IMG/VR virus record: IMGVR_UViG_3300047546_002559
Location: 17,138 to 81,137 of that record
DNA from: a virus
Length of the DNA stretch: 64,000 nucleotides
Direction: 5' to 3' (one strand)
In this document: positions 29,015-38,427 of the stretch, one piece after another
Layout of the letters: the number at the start of each line of letters is the position of its first letter
How positions within the stretch are numbered: position 1 is the first letter of the stretch
The notes under the pieces: model-generated
What the model was told of the DNA's origin: nothing
What the model saw: the letters and a program-made list of their open reading frames with translations, nothing else
The model's database searches: none
Position numbers and translations under genes: made by a program

Positions 29015-30742
29015 TCACCAGTTGCTATCTGTAGAGCCGGGGGTGTTGACAAGTGATGAAAAGGAAAACCCAGGAAATCTTTTTCTCATAATCAAGTTTT
29101 GTTGAAAACTAAGCAAAAAGGCATAATCGCGTGCGTTAAGCCTTGCTTCATTGATGGTTCCTCCGGCTATCACCCCAAGATGCTTAGCTGTGCCTGAATA
29201 TCCACCGCCTTCGTTATACCGCGAAAGCACTTCATCTTCTGTTCTGGTAACTGCCACGCCATCTTTTGTATAAATAGTTGGCAGAATAACTGCCCTATAT
29301 TCTGAGCCAGCCGCAACAACGTGGATAACTGGATTTGACCACAGCGTCATATATCCAGTCACCGAGCTACCGGATTTGTTCAATACAGGCACAATTGGTC
29401 GCTCCCAGAGGTCTATATTGCCGGTCAGAATAATTGTATTTCGCTGATTTGTACTTGCCGGTATTCGGCCAACTTGCGCAGCATATGTTCGCGAAATGTT
29501 TGCATACTCCATCAGTGGGTATCTATACCTGTTGTCTGTGTCCGGCAGGTTTTCGCCAGTTATTCTCTTATCCGTCGATGGGCTTGAAATCGGTATACCT
29601 TTTTCTATTTGGGCAACCTGTGCGGTTGTCCTGATTGGCTGACCTATAACTGCTGTTTGTTGGTATGTCTGCCCTATTGGAAGGAGCTTGATTTCCTCTT
29701 TTTCCTCATCTCTTGTTAAAGTTCTGAAGCTAATCGTGACTGGTTCTGGAACCATTTCTTTATAGGAAACTGCATCGACGATGTAGTACCCAGACATGTT
29801 TGGTACACGTCCAACGTATGCGGTCATCCCTGGTCTCACTTGAACGCCATTGAATCTCTCAACCAAACAGCTGCCTTCTGCTGCATACGGGTCGTTTGCC
29901 GATTTAGTTATTGTTGGACGCTCAACAAGTCGAAAATAACCGGGCGTTCCTACATACCCATCCCCGCTATTTGGCCATTGCAGTGGTATAAAGCGACGCG
30001 CAAGACGTTTAATTTTCTTCTTTTTTGTCTTCGGGTCGGCAACTTTCTTATTTATATACCGTATGTCTGTTCCCCATTTATGCATCAAAAATTTTTCAGA
30101 TGCAAATATGAGTACTCCGTCTACTTCGAATAGTAAAAATTTTGCGTCATCTGCAAGTCTTTGCATTACAACCCATAGGTCTTCTTTTTGTTTAGAACCG
30201 CTCGATTTAGTAATTTTTTTAGCCTTGGATGTCTCTTCGCAATAGAATTCTAATCCATATTTTTTCGCTGCATTTTTTATAAATTGAGTGCCATTGCCCT
30301 TTACCTCTCCAGGCTTCTTGTCGCGTTTCATTTGCTGAATTGCTTTTGTATAACACTTAACTGAATAGATTGCGCTGCCGCCTGGACCCTGCGAAACACT
30401 TACGTTGGCTATTTCAAACAGAAGTCTGATTGGGCGAACTTCTCCGGAGTAGGAGTTAACTCTGCCAAGCGTTTGAGTCTCATAAATCACATCTCGGCCG
30501 AGAATAAAATAATTATTTTGAGACATCTTTAAGTCAATATCAATAACATCGAATGACAACTCTGAAGCTAGAGATATCGAGTAACTAATATCTACAGATG
30601 TCACATTTGCTGATATGTCTGCCTGAAGATTATCTGGCAGTGATGCGATGATTATTTTTCTTTCGAACGGCCCGCGAAAATTTGTTAAGTTTCTGCTGTC
30701 TTTATATGTATCGACAGTTTCTGGCAAAAAAACCCTAGACAT
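29015..30742 (-). CDS. Tail hub protein (gpD/XkdQ-like)
   Basis: A protein of 575 residues. Three features identify the hub. First, ISYSISLASELSFDVIDIDLKM near residues 50-70. Second, KGNGTQFIKNAAKKYGLEFYCEE, then LWVVMQRLADDAKFLLFEVDGVLIFASEKFLM (about 190-225), the usual peptidase-like/hub middle domain with a tryptophan and F-E-x-x-G strand. Third, VRPGMTAYVGRVPNMSGYYIVDAVSYKE (about 305-335), the C-terminal OB-like strand set. Proteins of this kind form the centre of the baseplate and bind the tape measure. The C-terminal 200 residues add more beta sequence of unknown role. Upstream lies the LysM-connector-like protein, downstream the OB-fold protein. Confidence 0.75.
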   Translation of the reverse strand: MSRVFLPETVDTYKDSRNLTNFRGPFERKIIIASLPDNLQADISANVTSVDISYSISLASELSFDVIDIDLKMSQNNYFILGRDVIYETQTLGRVNSYSGEVRPIRLLFEIANVSVSQGPGGSAIYSVKCYTKAIQQMKRDKKPGEVKGNGTQFIKNAAKKYGLEFYCEETSKAKKITKSSGSKQKEDLWVVMQRLADDAKFLLFEVDGVLIFASEKFLMHKWGTDIRYINKKVADPKTKKKKIKRLARRFIPLQWPNSGDGYVGTPGYFRLVERPTITKSANDPYAAEGSCLVERFNGVQVRPGMTAYVGRVPNMSGYYIVDAVSYKEMVPEPVTISFRTLTRDEEKEEIKLLPIGQTYQQTAVIGQPIRTTAQVAQIEKGIPISSPSTDKRITGENLPDTDNRYRYPLMEYANISRTYAAQVGRIPASTNQRNTIILTGNIDLWERPIVPVLNKSGSSVTGYMTLWSNPVIHVVAAGSEYRAVILPTIYTKDGVAVTRTEDEVLSRYNEGGGYSGTAKHLGVIAGGTINEARLNARDYAFLLSFQQNLIMRKRFPGFSFSSLVNTPGSTDSNW

Positions 30743-30765
30743 ATATATCTACGCTTTCAGCCATA

Positions 30766-32271
30766 TCAACCCTGCGCGTTTTCGTGGAAACACGCAGAGT
30801 TCGGAATGTGCCCTAAATTATTTGGAGCGGAATCTGTTGCATAATTTATGCACGGTGTTGGGTCGCCGCCTGGTGTTGGCGTGGTCGGAACTTTTGGAAC
30901 TTTTCTTAGCTTGGGCATGAATATTACTTGGTCTTTCGTTAGCCGAACTTCCTGAATTGTCATGCTTACAGTTGCTCTACTTATCCTTCCAACCTCAACA
31001 TTTGACCCCTGTGGCGTTCTCTGAACAGAGTTTATTGACATTTCAACAATGGCCCATTCCCTGTAGTTTGCTTCAAGTGGCGTAAAAATTGCTGCCTCGT
31101 CAAACAGTGAGTCAAAGTTCGTAAACACAACAAGTTCTGGCCTATTGGCCATTCTCTGAAGTTGATGTAGCCGCGATTCGCAGTCCTCATACAGGCTTGA
31201 AATATTTTGCGTATAGCTTTCGACGACAAATTCAAATGATATTTTCATCAGCTTGTTGTTTCGGTAATCAACTAGAGGAAAATTATTAACTCTATCGACC
31301 TCAGTCCATGTAATACCTATATTGGTATATTGAATATTGTTTGGCCTTAGGTTAAATATGTACGTATCAAGTACTACTTTTTGTGATGAAGTAGCTGACG
31401 CCGTCCTCTGTATCATTTTTGGTAGATTGTCAGGAGCGGATGTTGATGTTCCTATTTGCGCTGACCCCTGCGAGTTGACGGTAAATGACCCAACCGCTCC
31501 TTGGGTGGCGCCAGTTCCCGCCTGTGTTGTCTGCGTTGCCCGCCCAGCTGTTGCTCCACCAATAGCCATTGAACGCTCATCTAGAGAAGCAACAAGTGCT
31601 GATGCCGCGGATGATGAGGAACCCTGGGATATAAGCTCTTTAATCTGCGCAAAAGAAAAGTTATCTAAATTCATATCTTTTGCATCCCCAATAAACCTGT
31701 CCCAGCGAGACTGTGTAGGCTCATCGAAGTCCGGAAGTTCGGTGATTGCGTCAATGTTTGCCAAAACAAAGAACTTCTTCAGGAGTGGGTGATACCAGTG
31801 CTGAACCCATGTGTCTGACGTATCAGTAAATTTGCGCCACTTACGTATCGTAGATGACTTGTACGGATTCTCGGAAAGCGGCAATCCCGACAGTCCCCAG
31901 TCAAATGTGAACCTGGTTGCTACATATATTGTATTGGCGTACACAATTTTTTGATTAATTGGGTAATCATCGTATTTTGTAGTTCTCGGATTTGAATACG
32001 GTATTTGCGGAGCGCGTTTCGCCTGGTCATCTGACCACCCATATTCATCGCCAGCTTCATATTCAATATAGTTTGCTTCGTTCGTAGCTACGTCTAAAAA
32101 TGGCAACCAGTACATCTCATTAGATATGAGTGTGTAGTGTTCAGGAAACTGTGGTGATGCTACGTCTGATGTCTGCTTATATCGCTGTTTTATTGGATAG
32201 CCTTTACGTAGACTTGCATTATCAGACTGCGTGTACCCAACGGTTACGTAAAGAAGGTTTCCGTATGCCAT
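30766..32271 (-). CDS. Tail protein linking tape measure and baseplate hub
   Basis: A protein of 501 residues whose ATG shares a base with the tape measure stop (TAATG). The N-terminal half is Tyr/Trp-rich (YWLPFLDVATNEANYIEYEAGDEYGW). A low-complexity Gly/Ala/Thr segment (about 235-275) separates it from a C-terminal part with NLRPNNIQYTNIGITWTEVDRVNNFPLVDYRNNKLMKISFEFVVES. That last pattern, with NP/NN-x-I and PxVD-x-x-x, resembles phage XkdP- or gp53-like tail proteins that lie between tape measure and hub. No enzyme motif. Function is by position and partial similarity. Confidence 0.65.
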   Translation of the reverse strand: MAYGNLLYVTVGYTQSDNASLRKGYPIKQRYKQTSDVASPQFPEHYTLISNEMYWLPFLDVATNEANYIEYEAGDEYGWSDDQAKRAPQIPYSNPRTTKYDDYPINQKIVYANTIYVATRFTFDWGLSGLPLSENPYKSSTIRKWRKFTDTSDTWVQHWYHPLLKKFFVLANIDAITELPDFDEPTQSRWDRFIGDAKDMNLDNFSFAQIKELISQGSSSSAASALVASLDERSMAIGGATAGRATQTTQAGTGATQGAVGSFTVNSQGSAQIGTSTSAPDNLPKMIQRTASATSSQKVVLDTYIFNLRPNNIQYTNIGITWTEVDRVNNFPLVDYRNNKLMKISFEFVVESYTQNISSLYEDCESRLHQLQRMANRPELVVFTNFDSLFDEAAIFTPLEANYREWAIVEMSINSVQRTPQGSNVEVGRISRATVSMTIQEVRLTKDQVIFMPKLRKVPKVPTTPTPGGDPTPCINYATDSAPNNLGHIPNSACFHENAQG

Positions 32272-35200
32272 TAGCGGCGCTCCTTATTAGAGCGTTCCTT
32301 GGCTTCAATTTTTGCAATAACCATATTGGCGATAGCTTCTGGCGATTGATTAGTTCCGTTTATTTCAAATGAATAGTAGTTTGTTGTGTTTCCGCCTCCC
32401 GAAGAAACTGCAGAAACTGGACGCATGCTTGTCGTGTCTCCGATTCCAGGCCCTGGTACAACATGAAGGTGGCGATTTGCCATACTTCCGTGGAACTCGG
32501 CAAATCCGCCATTTGCATGCACAAGCTTTGCGTATTGACCAAGATTCTGTCCGATTAGGTCGTATGCAGCACCGGTGGCATGGTCTGAACTTGGAGAGCC
32601 AAGTGCATAATTTCTGAGGCTTGACGTTATTGTCCTCTTTCCGGTTAGCTGCCCATTCATTGCAGCATGGCGGGCCATTGTTTGAGACAGTTTGCTTGTA
32701 GATGTATCGCCGATGCGCCCTGCTCGTGATGTAGATGTATCTCCACTATCTGGAGGTTTTAATTCACCAGTCTGAGAGTTGTACTTGAGCCCCTTTGTCC
32801 ACCAGTCAGGACCGGCAGCTGGACCAGTAAATGCATCCTTAACTGCTTTATTGAAATTATCTAGTGCTGTTGCGATATCGCCAGTTGCATTGACAAGCTT
32901 ATTTAGCTCTGTTTTGTCTTGTTGACCTACTGTAAGCCCCTGGAAAGCCGGATTGAGGGCAGCAAGTGCGGCAGCTGGGTCTTCTGAGTTAAGTGCTTCT
33001 TCAAGTGGGCTTAGTCTAAATCCTGCAGCATTTGCTCCAGCAGCAGGCCTTTGGCCATAGGCGGACAATTGCTTCAGGAATTTATCCTTATCTTCGGGAC
33101 TCATTGATGCAATCGCGCCCTCAAGTCTCTTTGTATCAACAGTCATACCCCTGTCGGCAAGAATTCCGCGAATTTGAGTTCCAGCTTCTGCTGCGACTCC
33201 TGTATTTATTTGCTGTTGTGCTTGCTGAAATAGGGGATTATTTAAGAAGAACTGTGACATGCCTTCAAATTCTTGGTTTTTACCAAATATTCCCTTATCT
33301 GCACCTTGTCCAAACATTTCATTGAATGCACCAAATGCTTTAAATGCATCACCACCAGATGCAGCCAATATTTGCGAGAAAACCTGCTCCATACCGGCAT
33401 TAACAGCACCCATTTTCGTGGCTTCGGAGCCTTTGCCGCGAAGAACATCTCCAACTTGGCGCATATTTTGATTTAGGGCCTGCTGTGCTTCCTTCTGCTC
33501 TCTATCCTTCTTAAAAGGATTTGCACCAGCGAGGAATATATCAGTTATTGCAGCATTTAGTTGGTCTTTATTTTTCTTAAGATTTTTTGTAAACTTTCCT
33601 AATAGTGTATCGTAATCGAGTGTTGCATCATAAAGATTTACGCCCATAGTTTGGGCAAGTAATTCAAGTTCTGCAGTACTTTTGCCAGTTGCTCTAGATA
33701 GTGCATCAAGTCTTTTTGCGTTTACAGCATCTATTTTTGCATAGTCGTCTCTGAGGCCGCCTTCTTTAAAAATTTCATCTATCGTAGTCCCACCGGCGGC
33801 ACGCATCGCCTTTTTTTGGTCAGCAGTAAGACCCTTAGCGCTCTGTGTTCTAAAATAGGCGTCGAGTGTTTGTTGCTTGCGATTATGATAATCGTACTTT
33901 ACTGAACCATCTGTTTGTTTTTCGCCGACCACTCCTGCAGCCTCTAGTGATGAAATTATGTCAAGTCGTGCTTGTTGTGCTTTTTCTGACATGGTTTTAC
34001 CCATTGTCAAAAATGATGCAGTAGCTCCGACTAGTGATTCACCACGTTCCTGTCTTTGTTTATTCATCTGCATATTTCCAATAGCAGAGCTTGTGGCTGT
34101 TTGATAAAGGCTAGTGAACTGCTCTCTTACGGCAGCACGCGCCTGCTTCATATTTTCTTTTCCTTTATTTATGGCGCCCATAATTCCACCAAAAACAAGA
34201 CCAATAGCCGCACCAGCAATCGCTGCCTGTGGTCCGAACATCGCACCAAGTGAAGCACCGCCCGCGGCACCGGAAAGCGCACCCTTCATCGCGCCCTTTG
34301 CCTTCATCGCGCCACCAATGCCAGCAACGGCAAGTCCTGCACGTGGGTCAAATTGGGATACTGTTGCGCCTAGCGCCATTGCTCCACGCATCTCTTCTGG
34401 CGCATACTGGCTCATGAGGCCAAGACCCATGCTTGTGCCCATACGGCCCGTCATACTGCCAGCAAATTTTTGGTTGTAGGCTTGTCCAAATTTTGACTGG
34501 CTTCTCGTAACCCTATTCATTCCACGCTTATAGTCAAGCTTTGCAGCCATAGTTCGCAAGCGTCCAACTTTTTCACCACCTGGAGGGGCAATTATCTGGT
34601 CACGCCTAGCCCGAAGTTGTGCTTCTTGACCAGCTATGTCATAGAACTCGCCTTTTTCCCTGTCAAAACCCGCAGAATTAAAATATGCCATGGCGCCTTT
34701 GTACCCACCGGCTGCTCGCTTCATGCCATATTTAACCTCCTGGAGCCCGCGTGAACCTGCGAGTTTTACACGCCTCGCATCATTGGCGATTCCCTGCCCG
34801 ATGCCGACTGGGCGCGGCTCATTTTTGTACTGAGATACGGCACCCTTTGTGCGCAAAACTTTTTGGATTATCTGTTCTCTATCTGTTTTCGGAGTTAAAC
34901 CCGTAATCCCTCTACCTGTCGCTATCGAGTGAAGCTCATCCATGGAGCGTCCACGCAGTGACTGTTCCGCCCTAAATCTTGCGCTCTTAAGGAGGTTGTA
35001 GTTTGGATTTGGTACGGTTGTTCCACCCGGCCCTCTCATTGTTGGGTTTGCATATGGGTCGGCTGGCTGACCAAATAGTGCATACCCAAGACCGCGCCCA
35101 GTCATCTTAAAATCTCTATAGTTGTCTCGTCTACGCGTATCTATGTCACTGTATTTGACATTAAGACGGCTGCCAATTTTTACGCTTTTGCCAAATCGCG

Positions 35201-37085
35201 CATAATTATCTCTACTTATGTCTTTTATGTTTGAGTAAAGTGGCCTGCTTGGGTATACACCCATTGGCATGGTCATGCCTGGCGCTGCGTAGCTTCCGCT
35301 ACCCCCGCCGTAAGCGCTTCCGTATGTTCCACGTCCACCAGATGACAAAGCTGTTGTGCCGTACCTGGCCGGGAGCGGAACTGGTCCGGGCCCACCAGCA
35401 AGCGTTGTACCATTGCGTGTCATTGGTCCGCCAGGCATGCCAACACTGACATTTGTTGCAGTGACTTGCATGTTTTGGGTAGTCATGCCAGCTTTCGGCA
35501 TTAATTTACCCTTGACGCCAGCCATTCCCCTTCCAAGAACGCTGAATCCGAGGATGGGTGCGAGAGCGCTAGCAAAACCCTTACCTGCACCAGCAGTGAA
35601 TATGCCAGCAATCATATCAAACACCATTGTTAAGCCAGAAACAAGGTCATTGATAAATGGCAACATGTCCATGAACATCTTCTTTGTCTTCATGAAGAAA
35701 TTAGACAGTGAATCAATTAATTTGCCGATTCTGTTTCCAAATTCAACAACAGTGTCTTTATTCTCAACAAGAAGGTCCTTAAATAGATAAAGGTTGTCTG
35801 AACCACGCTTAAGTGCTTCCCACACTGGTTCAAAAGCTTTATATAGAACTTTTGCGCCCTCTATGAGCGGGCGAAGTCTGTCCAAGAGCATGTCCCACCC
35901 ACGCCTAAACCGTGAAAACCAGTCACCCATTTTGTCGAATAACCCAATAGCTCCTGGAAGATAATTTCTAATCATCTTCACAAGCCAGTTCGATGCTTTT
36001 TCTATGGCACTAGAAAAATTGTTTATAACGCCCTGTGTTCCGAAGCTGTACATGACTGCTCCGAGAATGCGCTGCATGTCGCGTCTAATAACATTGAAAA
36101 CCTTGTCAAAAGCAACCTTGAGTGGTTCCAGGAACTGGTCACCAAAATCAGCAAACTCACCCTTAACCCTGGTCATGTAGCCCTTGAGTTGACTTATTAG
36201 GGTGTTATTTACTGCGTCAAACTGGCCAGTGACGCCGCCCTTTTTAGCCAACTCACCAGACATAAGTAGGCTCTCAAATTGCTTCTTTGTCTTTACATTT
36301 GCCTTTTTAAGCGCCTGCTCCATTTCTGGACCAAGCTTTTTAGCCTCTGTAATGACGTCGGATATGCCCTTCTTCTTGTCTGAAAGCGCAGCTATAACTA
36401 TTGATACCTGCTCTAAGCCCTTGGCTGGGTCTTGACCAGCAGAACCAAAATCCATAAGAGCTTTCAGAGCACCCTGGCTTTGATTTATTTGAGCTACGTT
36501 CATTGATTTTGACATATTTCCATATGCCTTATTCAGTGCCTCAACGCCAAGTGTTGCTAGGGCTGCATCACTTTGTAGGTTGCGCATACCCATGCGCGTC
36601 TGATTCATTGCTGAACCAAAAGCCGGTGCACCCTTTCCCCTGTACGCAAAAATCGCAGCTTGTTGCTCTCTTATTGCAGCGCTCGCAGACGCCAGGGCAA
36701 CAGCCGCACCCGCAGCGCCGGCGGCTAACATATGCATAGCACTTCGGTATGTTTTTACCAAGAAGTTTCCTGCTGCAAACAGTGCGTGGATAGCAATCAT
36801 CGAGGCACCGAGCGCTGCCATTTCTATGATTACGCCCTTAATTGCCATTCCAAGGAACTTGGTAAGGCTCTTTCCGGCCATTTTTGCGCCGGCATCTATG
36901 AAGTCAAAGCTGCGTTTCCAGCCCTTTGTAACGCTTTCAAGATTTCTCTGCCCTAAAGCGGTGCCTCTTCCGCTTGAAAGTTTGTTGAGACGTTTTTGCA
37001 GGACGCCTAACTCGGCAATAGCACGACGTATTTCGCCAGTCTTAGCGTCAAATTTAATTTTTACTTTGACTACTTCGTCTGCCAT
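32271..37085 (-). CDS. Tape measure protein with C-terminal M15-like peptidase domain
   Basis: A protein of 1604 residues, consistent with a tail roughly 240 nm long if the usual 1.5 Å per residue rule applies to most of it. It has a helical N-terminus, hydrophobic Ala/Gly-rich segments (for example IKGVIIEMAALGASMIAIHALFAA and GAAIGLVFGGIMGAI), and a basic centre. Near the C-terminus, SDHATGAAYD at 1500-1509 matches the M15 zinc-peptidase S-x-H-x-x-G-x-A-x-D motif and HLH at 1539-1541 supplies the second His motif. So the tip should digest peptidoglycan during DNA entry. The shared E/W part of the M15 motif is replaced by RHLHVV, so activity is probable rather than proven. Start and stop overlap neighbouring genes. 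Confidence 0.88.
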   Translation of the reverse strand: MADEVVKVKIKFDAKTGEIRRAIAELGVLQKRLNKLSSGRGTALGQRNLESVTKGWKRSFDFIDAGAKMAGKSLTKFLGMAIKGVIIEMAALGASMIAIHALFAAGNFLVKTYRSAMHMLAAGAAGAAVALASASAAIREQQAAIFAYRGKGAPAFGSAMNQTRMGMRNLQSDAALATLGVEALNKAYGNMSKSMNVAQINQSQGALKALMDFGSAGQDPAKGLEQVSIVIAALSDKKKGISDVITEAKKLGPEMEQALKKANVKTKKQFESLLMSGELAKKGGVTGQFDAVNNTLISQLKGYMTRVKGEFADFGDQFLEPLKVAFDKVFNVIRRDMQRILGAVMYSFGTQGVINNFSSAIEKASNWLVKMIRNYLPGAIGLFDKMGDWFSRFRRGWDMLLDRLRPLIEGAKVLYKAFEPVWEALKRGSDNLYLFKDLLVENKDTVVEFGNRIGKLIDSLSNFFMKTKKMFMDMLPFINDLVSGLTMVFDMIAGIFTAGAGKGFASALAPILGFSVLGRGMAGVKGKLMPKAGMTTQNMQVTATNVSVGMPGGPMTRNGTTLAGGPGPVPLPARYGTTALSSGGRGTYGSAYGGGSGSYAAPGMTMPMGVYPSRPLYSNIKDISRDNYARFGKSVKIGSRLNVKYSDIDTRRRDNYRDFKMTGRGLGYALFGQPADPYANPTMRGPGGTTVPNPNYNLLKSARFRAEQSLRGRSMDELHSIATGRGITGLTPKTDREQIIQKVLRTKGAVSQYKNEPRPVGIGQGIANDARRVKLAGSRGLQEVKYGMKRAAGGYKGAMAYFNSAGFDREKGEFYDIAGQEAQLRARRDQIIAPPGGEKVGRLRTMAAKLDYKRGMNRVTRSQSKFGQAYNQKFAGSMTGRMGTSMGLGLMSQYAPEEMRGAMALGATVSQFDPRAGLAVAGIGGAMKAKGAMKGALSGAAGGASLGAMFGPQAAIAGAAIGLVFGGIMGAINKGKENMKQARAAVREQFTSLYQTATSSAIGNMQMNKQRQERGESLVGATASFLTMGKTMSEKAQQARLDIISSLEAAGVVGEKQTDGSVKYDYHNRKQQTLDAYFRTQSAKGLTADQKKAMRAAGGTTIDEIFKEGGLRDDYAKIDAVNAKRLDALSRATGKSTAELELLAQTMGVNLYDATLDYDTLLGKFTKNLKKNKDQLNAAITDIFLAGANPFKKDREQKEAQQALNQNMRQVGDVLRGKGSEATKMGAVNAGMEQVFSQILAASGGDAFKAFGAFNEMFGQGADKGIFGKNQEFEGMSQFFLNNPLFQQAQQQINTGVAAEAGTQIRGILADRGMTVDTKRLEGAIASMSPEDKDKFLKQLSAYGQRPAAGANAAGFRLSPLEEALNSEDPAAALAALNPAFQGLTVGQQDKTELNKLVNATGDIATALDNFNKAVKDAFTGPAAGPDWWTKGLKYNSQTGELKPPDSGDTSTSRAGRIGDTSTSKLSQTMARHAAMNGQLTGKRTITSSLRNYALGSPSSDHATGAAYDLIGQNLGQYAKLVHANGGFAEFHGSMANRHLHVVPGPGIGDTTSMRPVSAVSSGGGNTTNYYSFEINGTNQSPEAIANMVIAKIEAKERSNKERR

Positions 37086-37139
37086 GCCTACTCCGAGTGA
37101 TTTTTAAGTCACGTGAGTGTAAGGCGGCCGAGCTATGGG

Positions 37140-37864
37140 TTATGGGCCCTGAGTCTTCGACTTTCGCTCTTGCTCTTCGCGGTCGTTACTTATAACTTTA
37201 GCACAGGCAAGAAGTAGTAACCAGTCAGTTTCGTCTACATCCAAAATCTCTAATGGACTGACATGAAAAAGGTCGCTAAGTCTTGCTGCGGATATAACCG
37301 TGGAATCTTCGACTAGTTCGTCGAAGACTCCTTCGTAGGGTCCACCGCTGCAACCGTATCCGAATATCCAGCAGCGTCAAGAATTGCGAGAGCTGCAGAC
37401 TCAACATGTGGGTCAACGCCAAATAAAGCACGAACAGCGTCCGGAACAGGTCTTGTCGTCTCTGTCATCTCAAGAATTGACGGGTGAGCAAAGTTGAGGT
37501 TGTTGCCATCCTCGTCAAAGATTTCCTCGTCATCCATGCAGATTCCGACAGTCGTATGGCCAATTACGAGACAGGCAAACTTTGTGGGGTCGAGACCATT
37601 TCTAGAATCTTCGCCAGCATTCTTTCGCCAGTTTTTCATCTGCGACTGGGTGATATTGGGGCTGATGATGATACTTACGCCTGGACGCTCAGGAACCTCG
37701 ATATGGACTACTGGGCGCTCAACCTTTTTGCTCACAACAGAACGCAGTCTGTCGAGCTGGGTCTCTTCCTTGGGACGCGTAGCTGATTGGTCGCGCTTGG
37801 CGGCAGTTTTGCCTGCTTTTGCATCGTCCGAGTCTTCGTTTACGTAAAGTGCATTTTCGCTCAT
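37140..37864 (-). CDS. Tail assembly chaperone, -1 frameshift (GT) form
   Basis: In the -1 frame relative to the short form, the sequence is open from 37376 to TAA at 37142-37140 and encodes EGVFDELVEDSTVISAARL, FHVSPLEILDVDETDWLLLLACAKVISNDREEQERK, a typical T extension of tail chaperones (the FHVSPLEV/I-L-D and A-C-A-x-V-I-S-x-D-R pattern). The slip must happen between 37376 and 37313. CCCT at 37340-37337 (zero-frame GAC CCT ACG) is the best P-site candidate, as CCT can re-pair with CCC, but no canonical heptamer is present. So the frameshift is strongly suggested by the extension, and its exact site is uncertain. Confidence 0.7.
37313..37864 (-). CDS. Tail assembly chaperone, short (G) form
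   Basis: A protein of 183 residues between tail tube and tape measure, the normal place for a gpG-type chaperone. It is highly charged at the N-terminus, with a beta-prone centre (VVHIEVPERPGVSIIISPNITQSQMKNWRKN) and DMDDEEIFDEDGNN-like acidic turns; the family usually has a short basic/acidic core and no enzyme motif. A second reading frame, open from 37376 to a stop at 37140, continues the protein (see next feature). The zero-frame stop is TAG at 37315-37313. The gap to the tape measure (about 55 bases after the extended frame) is short, which fits coupled expression. Confidence 0.78.
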   Translation of the reverse strand: MSENALYVNEDSDDAKAGKTAAKRDQSATRPKEETQLDRLRSVVSKKVERPVVHIEVPERPGVSIIISPNITQSQMKNWRKNAGEDSRNGLDPTKFACLVIGHTTVGICMDDEEIFDEDGNNLNFAHPSILEMTETTRPVPDAVRALFGVDPHVESAALAILDAAGYSDTVAAVDPTKESSTN

Positions 37865-37913
37865 GGAGCAGAAACTAGCACAATGTGACTAGCCAAAATT
37901 GCAACTAGTTGTT

Positions 37914-38411
37914 TTATGCGTTGTCGACGTCAGAAATCGCAAAAGTTAGTGCAAATGTTGCCGGAGCACCAGAGGACGAGTCGCCTTCTGGCTCGGTCAT
38001 GCCAACCAGAAGCGCATTCGTATAGATTCTGTCGTTCGTTGGGTCCTTGATGTCACAGTCGTAAACAGATACCGTGATGTTGTAGTAGGCCGTACCGACA
38101 TACTTGCGAAGGTCCTTGAGCTTCTTGCCTATGCCAGCAGCCGTGTCGGCACCATTCATATCGTCATCGTAATGCGCTGTCAAGGTGATGTCACCAATTT
38201 CTGACGGAGCACAGAGGACGGTTGGGCGAGACTTGCCACCCTCGTAAATCTTCTCCACAGAAGCAGTGATTTCGCCACCGGAAACTTGAGCAAAGCGGAA
38301 CGTGTTCCATTTTGGCAGGTTCACCTGCACATTTGTCTGCTGCTTGGCGTTGTTAGTAAAAGAACTTGGAACAATTGTCGCAAGTACTTGTCTCTGCGCT
38401 ACTTTTGCCAT
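37914..38411 (-). CDS. Tail tube protein
   Basis: A protein of 165 residues with GGAGGAAGTAACC ahead of the ATG. It follows the sheath gene, has the tube signature of contractile tails: an N-terminal strand (LATIVPSSFTNN), a central GGEITASVEKIYEGGKSRPTVLCAPSEIGDITLTAHYDDD, and a C-terminal LVGMTEPEGDSSSGAPATFALTFAISDVDNA, the final strand of gp19-like tubes. The protein builds the inner tail tube. Family assignment rests on this pattern and on the sheath-tube-chaperone-tape order, which is standard. Confidence 0.85.
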   Translation of the reverse strand: MAKVAQRQVLATIVPSSFTNNAKQQTNVQVNLPKWNTFRFAQVSGGEITASVEKIYEGGKSRPTVLCAPSEIGDITLTAHYDDDMNGADTAAGIGKKLKDLRKYVGTAYYNITVSVYDCDIKDPTNDRIYTNALLVGMTEPEGDSSSGAPATFALTFAISDVDNA

Positions 38412-38427
38412 TGGTTACTTCCTCCGA

